Shown: positions 1 to 8,573, numbered from the stretch's first letter. The stretch: 34,673 bases of DNA from Methanomassiliicoccales archaeon (GCA_026394375.1 JAPKYJ010000005.1:1-34673); one strand, 5' to 3'. Made by a program: numbers and translations. Notes: generated by a model from the sequence alone, not told the origin.

Positions 1-587
1 GCGGAAAGTCCACCCTGCTCAAGCACCTGAACGGCATCCTGCGGCCCAAGAAGGGCAACGTGGTCCTCCTCGGCCGGGACATCGCCGATCTCACCACCGC
101 CAGCCTGGCCAAGGACCTCGGCTACCTGGGCCAGAACCCCAACGTCTATCTCTTCGCGGAGACGCTGGAGAAGGAGCTGGAGTTCACGCTCAAGAACCTG
201 AAGGTCGCCGAGAAGGAGTGGCCGGAGAGAAAGGATTGGGTGCTCAAGGTCCTCGACCTGGAGCGCTTCCGGCATACCTTCCCCCGCGAGCTCAGCTGCG
301 GGGAGCGGGAGCGGGCGGCGCTGGCCTCGATCATCGTGGGCAGGCCCAAGATCCTGGTCCTGGATGAGCCGACCCGGGGGCTGGACTATCACAACAAGCT
401 GAAGCTCGCCTCCATCCTCGAAATCCTCAAGGAGCAGGGGATGACCACCATACTGGTCACGCACGACTACCGTTTCGTGGCCGAGCACGCCACCAGGGTG
501 ATGTCGCTGTGCGGCGGCCGCCTGGCCGACGTGCCGATCGAGCAGGTGATCACCCTAGCCAAAGAGGTGGGAGGCATGGCTACATGA
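1..587 (+). CDS. ECF/CbiO-type ABC transporter ATP-binding protein (5'-truncated by window edge)
   Basis: Energising ATPase of an energy-coupling-factor importer. The window opens inside the Walker A motif (GKSTLLKHLNG from base 3). The Q-loop is YLGQNPN, the signature is LSCGERERAAL (about bases 291-323), the Walker B is ILVLDEPTRGLD, and the switch histidine is in VTHDYRFV. The family normally pairs two such ATPases with a T membrane protein and an S substrate-binding membrane protein. The stop TGA overlaps the ATG of the next gene (ATGA, 584-587), so the two are translationally coupled, and the neighbour is an S component. The N-terminal part and any T component lie outside the window. The assignment to the ECF group rests on the neighbour and on the HLNG sequence after Walker A. 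The exact substrate cannot be told. Confidence 0.9.
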   Translation, partial: GKSTLLKHLNGILRPKKGNVVLLGRDIADLTTASLAKDLGYLGQNPNVYLFAETLEKELEFTLKNLKVAEKEWPERKDWVLKVLDLERFRHTFPRELSCGERERAALASIIVGRPKILVLDEPTRGLDYHNKLKLASILEILKEQGMTTILVTHDYRFVAEHATRVMSLCGGRLADVPIEQVITLAKEVGGMAT

Positions 588-1315
588 AGATCAAGTTCAG
601 TTTCATCATGATCATCGCCTCGCTGGCCATGGCCTCATTCCTGATCTACATGGCCATCTTCCAGAACGCCCTGCTCGGCCAGTACGCAGCGATCCTCTCG
701 TTCGTACTGATGCTCATGATCATCGGCGTCATCTTCGCCAAGTTCGAGGAATCGGAGATCAGCTCCAAGGAAGTGGCGCTCATCGGCATCCTGGGAGCGA
801 TCACCGCCGCCTCCCGCATCCCCTTCGCTGCCCTGCCCAACATCAAGCCGTGCACCTTCCTCATCATCGTCACCGGCCTGGTCTTCGGGGCGCTGGCAGG
901 GGCCATGGTGGGCTCCATGACCGCGGCGGTCTCCAACATCTTCTTCGGACAAGGGCCGTGGACCGTCTGGGAGATGGTGGCCTGGAGCATGGTGGGCATC
1001 GTGGCCGGCTACCTCGGGCAGCGCATGAAGAGCATCAGCGTCAAGGACATCGTCCTGCTCGGCATCATCCTGGGCATGGCGTACAACACCCTCATGGACT
1101 TCAGCAGCTGGGTCACCTTCTATCGGGCGGACCCCAACCTGTTCGTTCCCACCTTCGTGGTGGGGCTGCCGTTCGGAGCCCTGCACATCACCGGGAACGT
1201 GATCTTCGCCCTGTTGCTGGGCAAGCCGGTCCTGACCATGTTCCAGCGCTTCAAGCGTCGGACCAAGGTCTCTTATGATGCGCCGGGCCAGAACCTGAAA
1301 GAAGGGGCCCTTTGA
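584..1315 (+). CDS. ECF transporter S component, vitamin-type membrane protein
   Basis: Predicted membrane protein of 243 residues that would bind the substrate of an ECF importer. It has about six hydrophobic segments. Its middle shows the S-component pattern RIPFAALPNIKPCTF, then GLVFGALAGAMVGSMTAAVS and FFGQGPWTVWEMVAW. The ATG at 584 was chosen because it overlaps the stop of the ATPase gene. An upstream in-frame extension would lie wholly inside the ATPase coding sequence. Family knowledge: this kind of S protein imports small vitamins or precursors such as cobalamin-like compounds, thiamine or queuosine precursors. The sequence alone does not say which. No T component gene is visible downstream. 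Confidence 0.85.
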   Translation: MKIKFSFIMIIASLAMASFLIYMAIFQNALLGQYAAILSFVLMLMIIGVIFAKFEESEISSKEVALIGILGAITAASRIPFAALPNIKPCTFLIIVTGLVFGALAGAMVGSMTAAVSNIFFGQGPWTVWEMVAWSMVGIVAGYLGQRMKSISVKDIVLLGIILGMAYNTLMDFSSWVTFYRADPNLFVPTFVVGLPFGALHITGNVIFALLLGKPVLTMFQRFKRRTKVSYDAPGQNLKEGAL

Positions 1316-1339
1316 TGGCGATGGGTATGACCATGCGGC

Positions 1340-2226
1340 CCTTCTTGGCGACCGTTCGCTCCCCGGTAGATGTTCCATCCCGCCGACCCGACGCTACCCG
1401 GATCGGCAGGCTTGGACCAGTTCAGCGCGACTGAGCCATCTCCCCCTAGAGCGTGCACGGAGCGTGGGACGGAGGGAAGGTCGATTTGTATGTCCAGTGC
1501 ATAATAGTTCAGGCCGCTTCGGAACGGGTTGTAGCTGTAGCCGCTCACCCAGGTGCGCTCGGCGTGGAAATCGGTCGGCTGGTCGGTCCAGAGGTAGTAG
1601 GCGTTGTCGTAGCAGGCCCGCGAGATGTCCGAGTACAGCCCGGTCCGGAGCGTCGCGTTGAGTTCGTGGGCCGCCTGCACCACCATGTTGGTGAGGGTGG
1701 CATTGCCCCAAGCCATCATGGAGGGGAAGGTTCCGTACTGATGGCAGAAGGGGTTCGCGAAGTCGTCCGGGTCCGGGTAGTCCACGTTCCACCCCAAGGG
1801 CACGAGGCCTAACTGGTGCAGGGTCCTGGCATTTACGTAGGATGGCCAGTCCATTGGCCACACCGTGATGGAGATGCTGCCGGAGATGCCCAGGCTGGCG
1901 TTCTGGCTCAGCGATTCCAAGGTCCGCTTCAGCGATTCCATGAACGCCTGGCGGTACGTGTTCCCCAGGTTGTAATAGAGCTTCAGGGTGAACCCGGTCT
2001 CCGCGTAGCTCTTCGTCGGGTTGGACGGGTCCAGGGCCTTCTTAAGATAATCGGCCGTCTTCGTCAGGTTGAAATCGTACTTCGGGACGGAGGGGTCGTA
2101 CCCGAACATGCCCATTGGTATCGGCCCGTTCGGCTGCACCGCTGTGTCTCCGAGCACATTATGCAGATAGTAGCCATAGTCGATGGCTTGAGCGAAGGCC
2201 AGCCAGACGTTCTTGTCGGCGAAGAA
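1340..2226 (-). pseudogene. Peptide ABC transporter substrate-binding protein (OppA/DppA type), remnant broken at both ends
   Basis: Reading the minus strand, a solute-binding protein family 5 segment begins near 2226 with FFADKNVWLAFAQAIDYGYY. It continues through MGMFGYDPSVPKYDF, the lobe with LGWNVDYPDPDDFANPF, and a fibronectin type III-like start (GSVALNWSKPADPGS, GWNIYRGANG). The N-terminal half of the protein, including any signal peptide, is missing: a TAG lies four codons before the first recognisable residues, and a plus-strand gene begins there. At the other end similarity to a fibronectin domain stops around base 1340, and the reading frame then runs antisense into the ECF gene. 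A complete member would be 500-700 residues, and about 290 are left. It is a decayed or rearranged gene, not a short working one. Edge coordinates are approximate. Confidence 0.75.
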
Positions 2227-2548
2227 GCTATTCTATTTCAGCGCCGCCTACGGCGCGGCGGACCGCGTCCTGCGGCTCAAATACGATCGGGAGCTGCTCA
2301 TGATGGCCCGCGTGCTCCAGCACACCTATGATCAGTTCGCCGCCCGGGCGAACGGCCTTGCCTCGGGAGAGGGCATCATCTCCATAACGCCAGACATGCT
2401 TCGCCGACTCGCGGACCTGACGGGGTCGTTGGCTTCACGGATCGAATGCAATGAGGAAATCAATCCCGTCTTCCTGGAGATGGTCAAGCTCGCCTACCGG
2501 ACCACAGGCGCGGGGTACTACATGAGCGTCACTGGCGCCCTCGATTAG
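2213..2548 (+). CDS. Small helical protein of unknown function, possibly 5'-truncated
   Basis: 111 residues from a TTG, not recognised. It looks genuinely coding: third codon positions are GC-rich as in the neighbours, and the composition is that of a soluble helical protein (AAYGAADRVLRLKYDREL, MLRRLADLTGSLASRI, NPVFLEMVKLAYRTTGAGYY). The first three codons (TTG TCG GCG) overlap the end of the opposite-strand OppA remnant, so the true N-terminus may have been lost or replaced at that junction. No ribosome binding site precedes the TTG, and no clear TATA box is visible. It could be a complete small protein with a displaced promoter, or the 3' end of a longer gene. The stop is TAG. Confidence 0.5.
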   Translation: MSAKKLFYFSAAYGAADRVLRLKYDRELLMMARVLQHTYDQFAARANGLASGEGIISITPDMLRRLADLTGSLASRIECNEEINPVFLEMVKLAYRTTGAGYYMSVTGALD

Positions 2549-2734
2549 GGGGTCTTGGATCGGAGACGTTCAGCGTCCGCCATCCCCTCACCGGACGTCG
2601 CCTAGACTGTGATCGGAGCGGTCATAGCGGTCGGGTCGTTGCGGCCGCGATCATCTTGTTCAAGAGTCGCATGTGACCTGCTATACGGATGACCTGCGGA
2701 AGCCAATGAGCATGGAGAGGCGAAGGAACGCGCC

Positions 2735-2775
2735 CTAGAAGAAGAGTAAAGAAGAAGGAAGGGGGGCGAAGCCCC
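2735..2775 (-). terminator. Hairpin plus pyrimidine tract after the surface-protein gene
   Basis: Just past the stop of the minus-strand gene ending at 2796 there is a GGGGC-GAA-GCCCC stem-loop (2763-2775). On the minus strand it is followed by a C/T-rich tract (complement of 2735-2762). This fits an archaeal terminator. The remaining stretch 2549-2734 holds no gene I can support. Confidence 0.45.
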
Positions 2776-2795
2776 TCATAGGCTAGAGGTTTCCA

Positions 2796-3962
2796 TCAGC
2801 CGGTTACGCTCGTCAGGTTCGTGTCCGCCAGGGTGTACGTTATCGTCGAGGTGTACGTGAAGCCGCCACTGCTGTAGACCGATACCATGGACATCTTCAT
2901 CAGGACGTTGTTGTAGATCCAGTAGTTCCCGGTCCAGGAGGACGCGGAATAATCGTACTTCTGGCAGAGCTTGTTGCCCCAAGGCGTGGAGAGTGACTCC
3001 GTTCCGTTGGGCGTGAGCGTCATTCCTGGACCGGGGTTGTTCACGTCTATGCCCCCGAACCCGGTCGTGAGGTTCGCCACGCTATCATAGGAGTAGGAGT
3101 TGGTGTATCCGCTCATGGTCATCGACGTGCTGATGTTGTACGTCACGTTCGTGGAGTTGACGGACTTAACCAGCATCTTCATGAACCCCGTGCCCTCGTA
3201 CGTGCCGGTGGTGTTCTGTATGGTCGCAGATAATGTGTAGTTTGTGAACTGCCCCACCTGCAATCCCGTGCCCCCTCCCGCACTTATGGTGAAGGTCGCG
3301 CTGTCGTCATAGATCGAGGTGTTCGAGGTGCTCGTCACCTTGACCTTGTAATCGGTCGCGGCCGCTATCCCGCTGGGCATGCCCCAAGAATAGGAGCCGC
3401 TGTTCGTCACCGAGGCCACGATCAGCGTCCAAGAGGCATCAGCGTTGCGCTTGTACTCCACCTTCACGTTCGGTCCAATGTTCCCGGTCGAGGTCCACTG
3501 GACTACTAACGTAGTTCCTCGCACGTGCGAGCTCCCGGTCGCCGGGCTGGTGACGGTGATCGTTCCGACGTACGATGTGCCCCCGGCAGTTATGGCGAAG
3601 CTGCCGCTGTCGCCGAAGATCGAAATGTTGCTGCCACTCGTCACTCGGATGAAGTAATCATTGCCCAGCTCTATGTCGCTCGGGATGTTCCATGAGTACG
3701 ACCCAGTGTTCGGCGCGGACGCAGTCAAGGATTTGGGCGCAGGCCCGCCGACATGCCCGTACACGATTATGACCGTGCTGCCCGTGTCCCCGGTCTTGGT
3801 CCATTGTATGTTCAAGGCGGAACCACGGGCGTATGAGTTACCGTTCGCCGGCGTGGTCACCGCAATCGACGGCTTGGCCGGGGTGTTCGAACCTCCTATC
3901 AATAGTACGGCCGCGATACCGGCGATCGCCACCACCGCCACGACGGCCACGATGATGAGCAC
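2796..3962 (-). CDS. Membrane-anchored surface protein with two Ser/Thr-rich Ig-like repeats
   Basis: 388 residues from a GTG. Residues 1-22 are a single hydrophobic N-terminal segment (signal anchor). Two similar domains of about 90 residues follow. Each starts SxAVTTPANGxSY or TVTSPATGSSH, then has IQWTKTGDTG or VQWTSTGNIG, then SGSYSWGMPS or TGSYSWNIPS, and ends DxSxxFxI. This is the pattern of the Kre9/Knh1-like, Ser-Thr-rich GPI-anchored-type domain, an extracellular immunoglobulin-like fold. The last 150 residues form a distinct Thr/Asn/Tyr-rich domain that I do not recognise. Many N-x-S/T sites suggest glycosylation. The start is uncertain: an open frame with a basic stretch (RKHSLSRAHRAK) runs upstream of the GTG with a GGGAGG site near 4040, but it has no ATG, GTG or TTG. 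Export and display on the cell surface are inferred. Confidence 0.75.
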   Translation of the reverse strand: MLIIVAVVAVVAIAGIAAVLLIGGSNTPAKPSIAVTTPANGNSYARGSALNIQWTKTGDTGSTVIIVYGHVGGPAPKSLTASAPNTGSYSWNIPSDIELGNDYFIRVTSGSNISIFGDSGSFAITAGGTSYVGTITVTSPATGSSHVRGTTLVVQWTSTGNIGPNVKVEYKRNADASWTLIVASVTNSGSYSWGMPSGIAAATDYKVKVTSTSNTSIYDDSATFTISAGGGTGLQVGQFTNYTLSATIQNTTGTYEGTGFMKMLVKSVNSTNVTYNISTSMTMSGYTNSYSYDSVANLTTGFGGIDVNNPGPGMTLTPNGTESLSTPWGNKLCQKYDYSASSWTGNYWIYNNVLMKMSMVSVYSSGGFTYTSTITYTLADTNLTSVTG

Positions 3963-4136
3963 CTTGGACGTCCCGGCGGCAGCCTTGGCTCTGTGCGCTC
4001 TGCTGAGCGAATGTTTCCTTCTCGTTCTATCCCTCCCACTTCGAATGCGTTAGAAATGCATTCCCTGATCTCGAAATAAAGCTATCCAAAGGGGCGGGGC
4101 GCCTTGGCGTGATTCGACGTCCTTCGCCCATCCGTA

Positions 4137-4173
4137 AGATGGCGGAGACCAAGGCATTGGGATTCCGCCATCT
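4137..4173. repeat. Perfect 10-bp inverted repeat with inner 4-bp stem (structured hairpin)
   Basis: AGATGGCGGA (4137-4146) is exactly inverted at 4164-4173. Inside, CCAA (4149-4152) pairs with TTGG (4157-4160) around GGCA. The two stems are separated by GA on one side and GAT on the other. It lies about 40 bp downstream of the aminotransferase stop (minus strand) and 80 bp upstream of the likely N-terminus of the surface-protein gene. No T-run follows, so a plain terminator is not obvious. A folded RNA in the leader or tail of either transcript, or a protein-binding site, is possible. Confidence 0.5.
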
Positions 4174-4213
4174 CCGGTGGATGTTTTGAGTGGACGTGCA
4201 ATCAATTCATAAA

Positions 4214-5383
4214 TCATTGCCTCAGGGCCGCGATTCGTTCGCAGGCCTTCTTCAGCACCTCGTCCTTCTTCGCGAAGCAGAACCGCACTAGGTCCTCGCC
4301 TGCGTCATCATGATAGAATGCGCTTCCAGGCACGCTCGCCACGCCGGTCTTCTTCAGAATGAACATGGCCCGCTCCTTGCTGTTCTTCCCTTGGACCGAG
4401 GAAACGTCCGCCAGGACGTAGTAGGCGCCGGAGGGAACGTAGGGCTTGAGTCCCGCTTCGGACAGGGCATCGCAGATCTGCTTGCGCTTTGCCTGGTAGT
4501 CAGCGCAGATGCCTTCATAGTAGGAGTTAGGCAGCTTCTCGATGCCCTTTGCCACTCCCACCTGCAAGGGAGCGGGCGCGCACACGTAGATGAGATCGTT
4601 CACGTAGCCGATCATCCTCGCCCACCGTTCGTGGCAGAAGCAGTATCCGATCCTCCAGCCAGTGATGCTGAACGTCTTCGAGTATCCGGAGATGGCGATC
4701 GTCCGCTCGGCCATGTTTTCGACGGACGCGGGCGAGAGGTGCTTCTTTCCATCGTAGACGAAGTACTCGTAGATCTCGTCCGAGAAGACGAAGATGTCCT
4801 CCTCGTTCGCAAAATCCGCCAGCGCCCTAAGCTCCTGCTTCGAGAACACCTTGCCCGATGGATTGGCGGGCGTGTTGATCACGATGCCTTTGGTTCTCTT
4901 CGTGACCGCTTTCTGTAGCTTGTCCATGTCCAACTTCCATCCCGGAGGCATCAGACGGACGAACACCGGCTTCGCTCCCACCGCCAGCAGAGTGTTGACA
5001 TGGTATCCGTAGAAAGGCTCGAGCACGATGACCTCGTCACCCGGGTTCAGCAAGGCCATGCAAGCGCTGTAGAAGACTCCCGTAGCTCCCGCGGAAACGA
5101 TGATATTCTTCTCCGGGTCCGCGTCCAGATGGTTGAAGCGCTTGAGCTTGGAGGCGATCGCTTCCCTGAGCACCGGCAAGCCATCGTATCGGGTGTATTG
5201 ATTGAAGCCTTGGAGCATCGCCTCATGCGCTCCATCGATGACCTCCTTCGGCACGTCCAGGTCGCACACGCCCTGAGCGAGATTGATGCCTCGTATCTTG
5301 TTGCACTCCAAGGTCATGCTCCGGATCTCGGATTGCACGATGAGCTGCGAACGGTCTGAAACCTCTAGCCGCGTACCCTTCAC
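4214..5383 (-). CDS. Class I/II PLP-dependent aminotransferase (aspartate/aromatic type)
   Basis: 389 residues from GTG at 5383. It transfers amino groups between an amino acid and a 2-oxo acid in the cytoplasm. Visible signatures are QYTRYDGLPVLREAIA near the N-terminus, NTPANPSGK (substrate/PLP contact Asn), SDEIYEYFVYD (PLP-ring Asp and Tyr) and SGYSKTFSITGWRIGY with the Schiff-base Lys at about residue 236. The C-terminal SGAYYVLADVS and VRFCFAK (carboxylate-binding Arg) complete the fold. The GTG start was chosen over a longer in-frame ATG at 5479. A TATA-like box sits exactly 25 bp before the GTG, at the spacing seen for other leaderless genes here, and similarity to the family begins after it. 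Substrate is unclear: Asp, Ala or branched/aromatic amino acids are possible. Confidence 0.9.
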   Translation of the reverse strand: MKGTRLEVSDRSQLIVQSEIRSMTLECNKIRGINLAQGVCDLDVPKEVIDGAHEAMLQGFNQYTRYDGLPVLREAIASKLKRFNHLDADPEKNIIVSAGATGVFYSACMALLNPGDEVIVLEPFYGYHVNTLLAVGAKPVFVRLMPPGWKLDMDKLQKAVTKRTKGIVINTPANPSGKVFSKQELRALADFANEEDIFVFSDEIYEYFVYDGKKHLSPASVENMAERTIAISGYSKTFSITGWRIGYCFCHERWARMIGYVNDLIYVCAPAPLQVGVAKGIEKLPNSYYEGICADYQAKRKQICDALSEAGLKPYVPSGAYYVLADVSSVQGKNSKERAMFILKKTGVASVPGSAFYHDDAGEDLVRFCFAKKDEVLKKACERIAALRQ

Positions 5384-5408
5384 CCGAGCGGGGTATCGAG
5401 GTCGGACG

Positions 5409-5416
5409 TACTTATT
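5409..5416 (-). promoter_or_regulatory. TATA box of leaderless aminotransferase gene
   Basis: AATAAGTA on the minus strand, followed by 25 bp and then the GTG codon at 5383. With archaeal TATA-to-start spacing of about 25 bp, transcription would begin at or next to the start codon, giving a leaderless mRNA. Confidence 0.5.
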
Positions 5417-5515
5417 CGTTCCAGCCTCTGCACGTATCTTCTCATGAAGGCCAGGGGGGGAGAGCAGGCTATCACGCATAAAAAAGATGAAAAGGAAAGG
5501 GAAAAGGGTCCGAGC

Positions 5516-6613
5516 TCACTCGGTCTTCCACTTCGACAGCAGCACGCCCGCGATGAAGAAGAAGATCGCCAGGACCGCGACCACCAGCATGTTGCCGATG
5601 GCCGACGCCTCGTTGCCGTAGACCATCGAGTCCCGGAGGGCATCGCCGACGTAGGTCAGCGGAAGCACATGGGCGATGGACTGAAGCCAGCTCGGCATGG
5701 ACTCCAGTTGGAAGAAGATGCCCGAGAGGAACATCATCGGGAACGTTATGGCATTGGCGGCCGAGGACGCCGTCTCTTCATCCTTGATGTACCGCGCCAG
5801 GATCATCCCCAGGCTGGAAAAGAGGGCGCTGCTCAGGATGATCGTCAAGATGGCAATCCAGTTCAGAGTGAGGGACATGCCGAAGAGCGTTATCCCGACC
5901 AAAATGATCACCGTCACGGAGATGAACACCACCATCAGCTGCCAGATGATCTGGGACGCCAGCCACTCGTAGCGGGTGATGGGCGTGGTGGTCAGCTTCT
6001 TGAAGATGCCATTCGCGCGATAGCGGGTCATGACGCCCACCATCCAGAAGATGGAGGTGGTCATGCTCGTCAGAGCTATGACCCCAGGCAGGAAGAAATC
6101 GATGAACTTGAAGTGCTTCTGGGTGATGTCGCTGTTGCTGATGACGATCTTGTTGCCGCCGTTGGCGATCTGCAGGTTGAACTGATTGGATATGCCGCCG
6201 ACCAGGCCCATGACTATGCCCGTCGATTGCGACGTCGGGTCGGTGCGCAGCTGCACCGTCGCTGAAGCGTTCGGGGCGTGAGGCGCGAATGCGGACGTAA
6301 AGTTGGAGGGGACGATGAGCACCGCTGTCGGCGAGTTATCCTTGATGTACTGGTCGATGTCCGCGCCCTTGTCGATCATGGTCATCGTTACCAGGTTCGT
6401 ATGATTGAGCGCCTCCAGGAAGGCGTGCGAAGCTGGAGTATCGTTCAGGTCCTGCACCGCGATCGAGACGTTGGTGGTCCCGCCCCCGGAGAAGATCGCT
6501 CCGAAGAGCAGGATCAGGAGCAGAGGGAAGGCGATGGTCCAGAAGACGCTGGTCTTGTTCCGTGCGAAGCTCTTCATCTCCCCTTTGAGCGCCACCAGGA
6601 CCCTATTGGGCAT
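5516..6613 (-). CDS. ABC-2 type transporter permease
   Basis: 365 residues. The layout is a short cytoplasmic start (MKSFARNKTSVFWTIAFP), a first membrane helix at about 25-43, a large external domain at about 45-170, and then five hydrophobic helices to the C-terminus. This is the ABC-2 membrane-type exporter form. The late PLTYVGDALRDSM segment is typical of the family. It overlaps the preceding ATPase gene by 11 bp, so the two are made together and form an exporter, usually of drugs, lipids or other hydrophobic compounds. The substrate cannot be inferred. No further gene in this direction belongs to the unit: the next minus-strand gene is the separately promoted aminotransferase. Confidence 0.9.
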   Translation of the reverse strand: MPNRVLVALKGEMKSFARNKTSVFWTIAFPLLLILLFGAIFSGGGTTNVSIAVQDLNDTPASHAFLEALNHTNLVTMTMIDKGADIDQYIKDNSPTAVLIVPSNFTSAFAPHAPNASATVQLRTDPTSQSTGIVMGLVGGISNQFNLQIANGGNKIVISNSDITQKHFKFIDFFLPGVIALTSMTTSIFWMVGVMTRYRANGIFKKLTTTPITRYEWLASQIIWQLMVVFISVTVIILVGITLFGMSLTLNWIAILTIILSSALFSSLGMILARYIKDEETASSAANAITFPMMFLSGIFFQLESMPSWLQSIAHVLPLTYVGDALRDSMVYGNEASAIGNMLVVAVLAIFFFIAGVLLSKWKTE

Positions 6614-7535
6614 GCTCTTCCCCCTTCTCCACGATCTTGCGGCCGGTGAGGTTCAGGAACACATCCTCGAGCGTCGGTCGCGTCACCTGTATCTGCTCGT
6701 AATTGCCGCCGGAACGGTCTATGGTGTAGATTATCTCGGCCAGAGCGTTCTTGTTCTCCAGCCTGATGACTACGTCGTTGTCTTTGTACTCGCCCAGCGG
6801 CCATTGCTGCTTGAGCAGGTCGATGCAAACGCTATCGCACTTGGAGATGATGACCCGGGACCCGGTGCCGTACTTGTCCACTATGTCCCGCGGCGTGCCG
6901 AAGGCAATGAACTTGCCGTGATCGATGATGCCCACTCGGTCGGAGAGTATCTCTGCCTCTTCCATGTAGTGGGTGGTCAGGATGACCGTCTTGCCTTTTG
7001 CCTTGAGCGTCCGGATCACTTCCCAGACGTCCCTTCGAGCTCGAGGGTCCAATCCGGTGGTAGGCTCGTCCAAGAAGATGATGTCCGGGTCGTTGACCAT
7101 GGCCACGGCCACCCCGGTCCTCTGCTTCAGCCCGCCGGAGAGGTTCTTGAACAGCTCGTCCTCCTTGTCTTTCAGATCGACGGCCTTGATGAGGTCCTCG
7201 GCCGGCAGGCGCTTGTCGAACATATCGCCGAAGTAGTCGATGTTCTCCCTGACGGTGAGCAGATCGAAGCAGTTGAAGTCCTGCGGGAGCACGCCGATGC
7301 GCCTCTTGATGTCGCGCATCTGGTGATCGATATCCATCCCGAGGACCCTCACGTCACCAGCGGTCTTGGTGCGCAGGCATTCCAGGATCTCGACGGTGGT
7401 GGTCTTGCCGGCGCCGTTCGGACCTAGGAGCGAGAACACTTCTCCTGCGTAGACTTCGAACGAAATGCCGTCCACGGCCTTGAAGTCGCCGTACTTCTTC
7501 AGCAGCTGGGAGACCGTGATGACGGTTTCGACCAT
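6603..7535 (-). CDS. ABC transporter ATP-binding protein (DrrA/CcmA-like exporter ATPase)
   Basis: 310 residues. Walker A is GPNGAGKTT (38-46), Q-loop VLPQDFN, signature LSGGLKQR (132-139), Walker B IIFLDEPTTGLD, and switch TTHYMEEAE. The extra C-terminal part of about 80 residues (VIRLENKNALAEIIYT, VTRPTLEDVFLNLTGR) is the DUF4162-like tail of exporter ATPases. It powers the ABC-2 permease encoded next, whose start overlaps its TAG stop. The ATG is supported by AGGTG six bases upstream. A TATA-like GATAAATAG lies about 35 bp before the start. Confidence 0.92.
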   Translation of the reverse strand: MVETVITVSQLLKKYGDFKAVDGISFEVYAGEVFSLLGPNGAGKTTTVEILECLRTKTAGDVRVLGMDIDHQMRDIKRRIGVLPQDFNCFDLLTVRENIDYFGDMFDKRLPAEDLIKAVDLKDKEDELFKNLSGGLKQRTGVAVAMVNDPDIIFLDEPTTGLDPRARRDVWEVIRTLKAKGKTVILTTHYMEEAEILSDRVGIIDHGKFIAFGTPRDIVDKYGTGSRVIISKCDSVCIDLLKQQWPLGEYKDNDVVIRLENKNALAEIIYTIDRSGGNYEQIQVTRPTLEDVFLNLTGRKIVEKGEEHAQ

Positions 7536-7615
7536 GAAAGCACCTATGCCAAGGCGAAGCGAAATCCACTATTTATCGGTTTTGAGGTGCTGCCACCCCT
7601 CCCAATCTCGCATGG

Positions 7616-8548
7616 CTAGGCGAACATCGGCAGCGCCAGAAGAGCATCCGCCAGGACGAGGAAGAGCATCATGGAAGCGAAGTTCAGCATCACCTGCCGG
7701 GTGATCTTCTTCCTGGACGTCGGACCGGAAGATCGCCAGATGAGCGCGGCGCCCAGAGGCAGGACGGACAGAGGCACCAGGGGCCAGAGGAACCGATACT
7801 CCGTTCCCGGGAACATCACGGACAGGAATAGGAGCAACAGCGTTCCCGCTCCGGTGGCGACCACCGACAGCTCGCTCGCCCTCCTCAGCCCGTGGCGCAC
7901 CAGATAGCCGTTCTTCCCCGACCTTCGATCGCTCTCCTCGTCCGGCGTCTCCACGGTCAGAATGAAGAAGAGGCCGTAGCACAGCAGCGGCACGCTCAGA
8001 ACCACGAACCAGATGTCCAGCGAGCCGGAGATCGACAGGTAACCCATTCCAGGCATAATGAATCCTGATGCCAGGGCGGTGGACACCTCACCCCAACCGC
8101 GATATGCCAGACGGAGGGGAGGAGCGGAATAGAACCAGCCCAGCAGCGCTCCGAAGATCACGAACGGAACGAAGTACAGCGGCATATGGTAGGCCAGAGC
8201 GAACGCCAAGGTCATGGTCAGCGAAAGAACGATCAGGCCGATGGCGAACCTTACCGCGAACTTCGCCAAGGAAGGTTCCTGCACCAATACCCCGCTTCCT
8301 CCGGAGAGAACGGTCCTCTCCGCCGATCGGTCAGCCTCCCGGTCGAAGAAGTCGTTGCTGAATGAGACCGATAGATGAGCGGGAGCGAAGATCGCATATC
8401 CCAAGACGAAACGCATCAGATCGATAGGCGCGCCCCGCTGCCAGGCCAATAGCGAGCCGAGGATGTAGAGCAAGATCCCGGGAATAAGGAAATGCAGCCT
8501 AGCCAGTCTGAGGATAAGCCTTGCTTTGCTCGATCTTCCAGATGACAT
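7616..8548 (-). CDS. UbiA-family prenyltransferase
   Basis: 310-residue membrane protein with about eight to nine helices. It joins a polyprenyl diphosphate to an acceptor at the membrane. The first Asp-rich motif is NDFFDREAD (65-73), holding the two Asp pairs that bind Mg-diphosphate. The second is ETPDEESD (200-207), followed by GKNGYLVRHG. ERTVLSGGSGVL after motif 1 is common in archaeal UbiA proteins. The MenA/UbiA-like quinone enzymes and the archaeal lipid enzyme (digeranylgeranylglyceryl phosphate synthase) share this fold, and I cannot decide between them. The ATG lies 25 bp after a TATA-like AGTTATAC, so the mRNA is probably leaderless. It is divergent from the ThiF-like gene. Confidence 0.88.
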   Translation of the reverse strand: MSSGRSSKARLILRLARLHFLIPGILLYILGSLLAWQRGAPIDLMRFVLGYAIFAPAHLSVSFSNDFFDREADRSAERTVLSGGSGVLVQEPSLAKFAVRFAIGLIVLSLTMTLAFALAYHMPLYFVPFVIFGALLGWFYSAPPLRLAYRGWGEVSTALASGFIMPGMGYLSISGSLDIWFVVLSVPLLCYGLFFILTVETPDEESDRRSGKNGYLVRHGLRRASELSVVATGAGTLLLLFLSVMFPGTEYRFLWPLVPLSVLPLGAALIWRSSGPTSRKKITRQVMLNFASMMLFLVLADALLALPMFA

Positions 8549-8573
8549 CTCGCGCTTTCATTGGGTGCCGGTC

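Noticed and set aside
635-1378. Long open frame on the minus strand opposite the ECF S component
   Set aside because: His/Asp/Arg-rich, non-protein-like composition. It is a shadow of the plus-strand membrane gene in GC-rich DNA. The same applies to the long frames opposite the P-type ATPase, the sensor genes, the HD gene and the radical SAM gene.
2219-2235. TAG at the head of the OppA-like remnant as a possible pyrrolysine codon
   Set aside because: No OppA-like similarity is visible on the far side of the TAG. Sequence there belongs to a gene on the other strand, and TAG is a common stop in this window.
4084-4106. GC-rich imperfect hairpin (AAGGGGC...GCGCCTT)
   Set aside because: One mismatch in seven and low complexity. 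Much weaker than the neighbouring perfect hairpin at 4137-4173.
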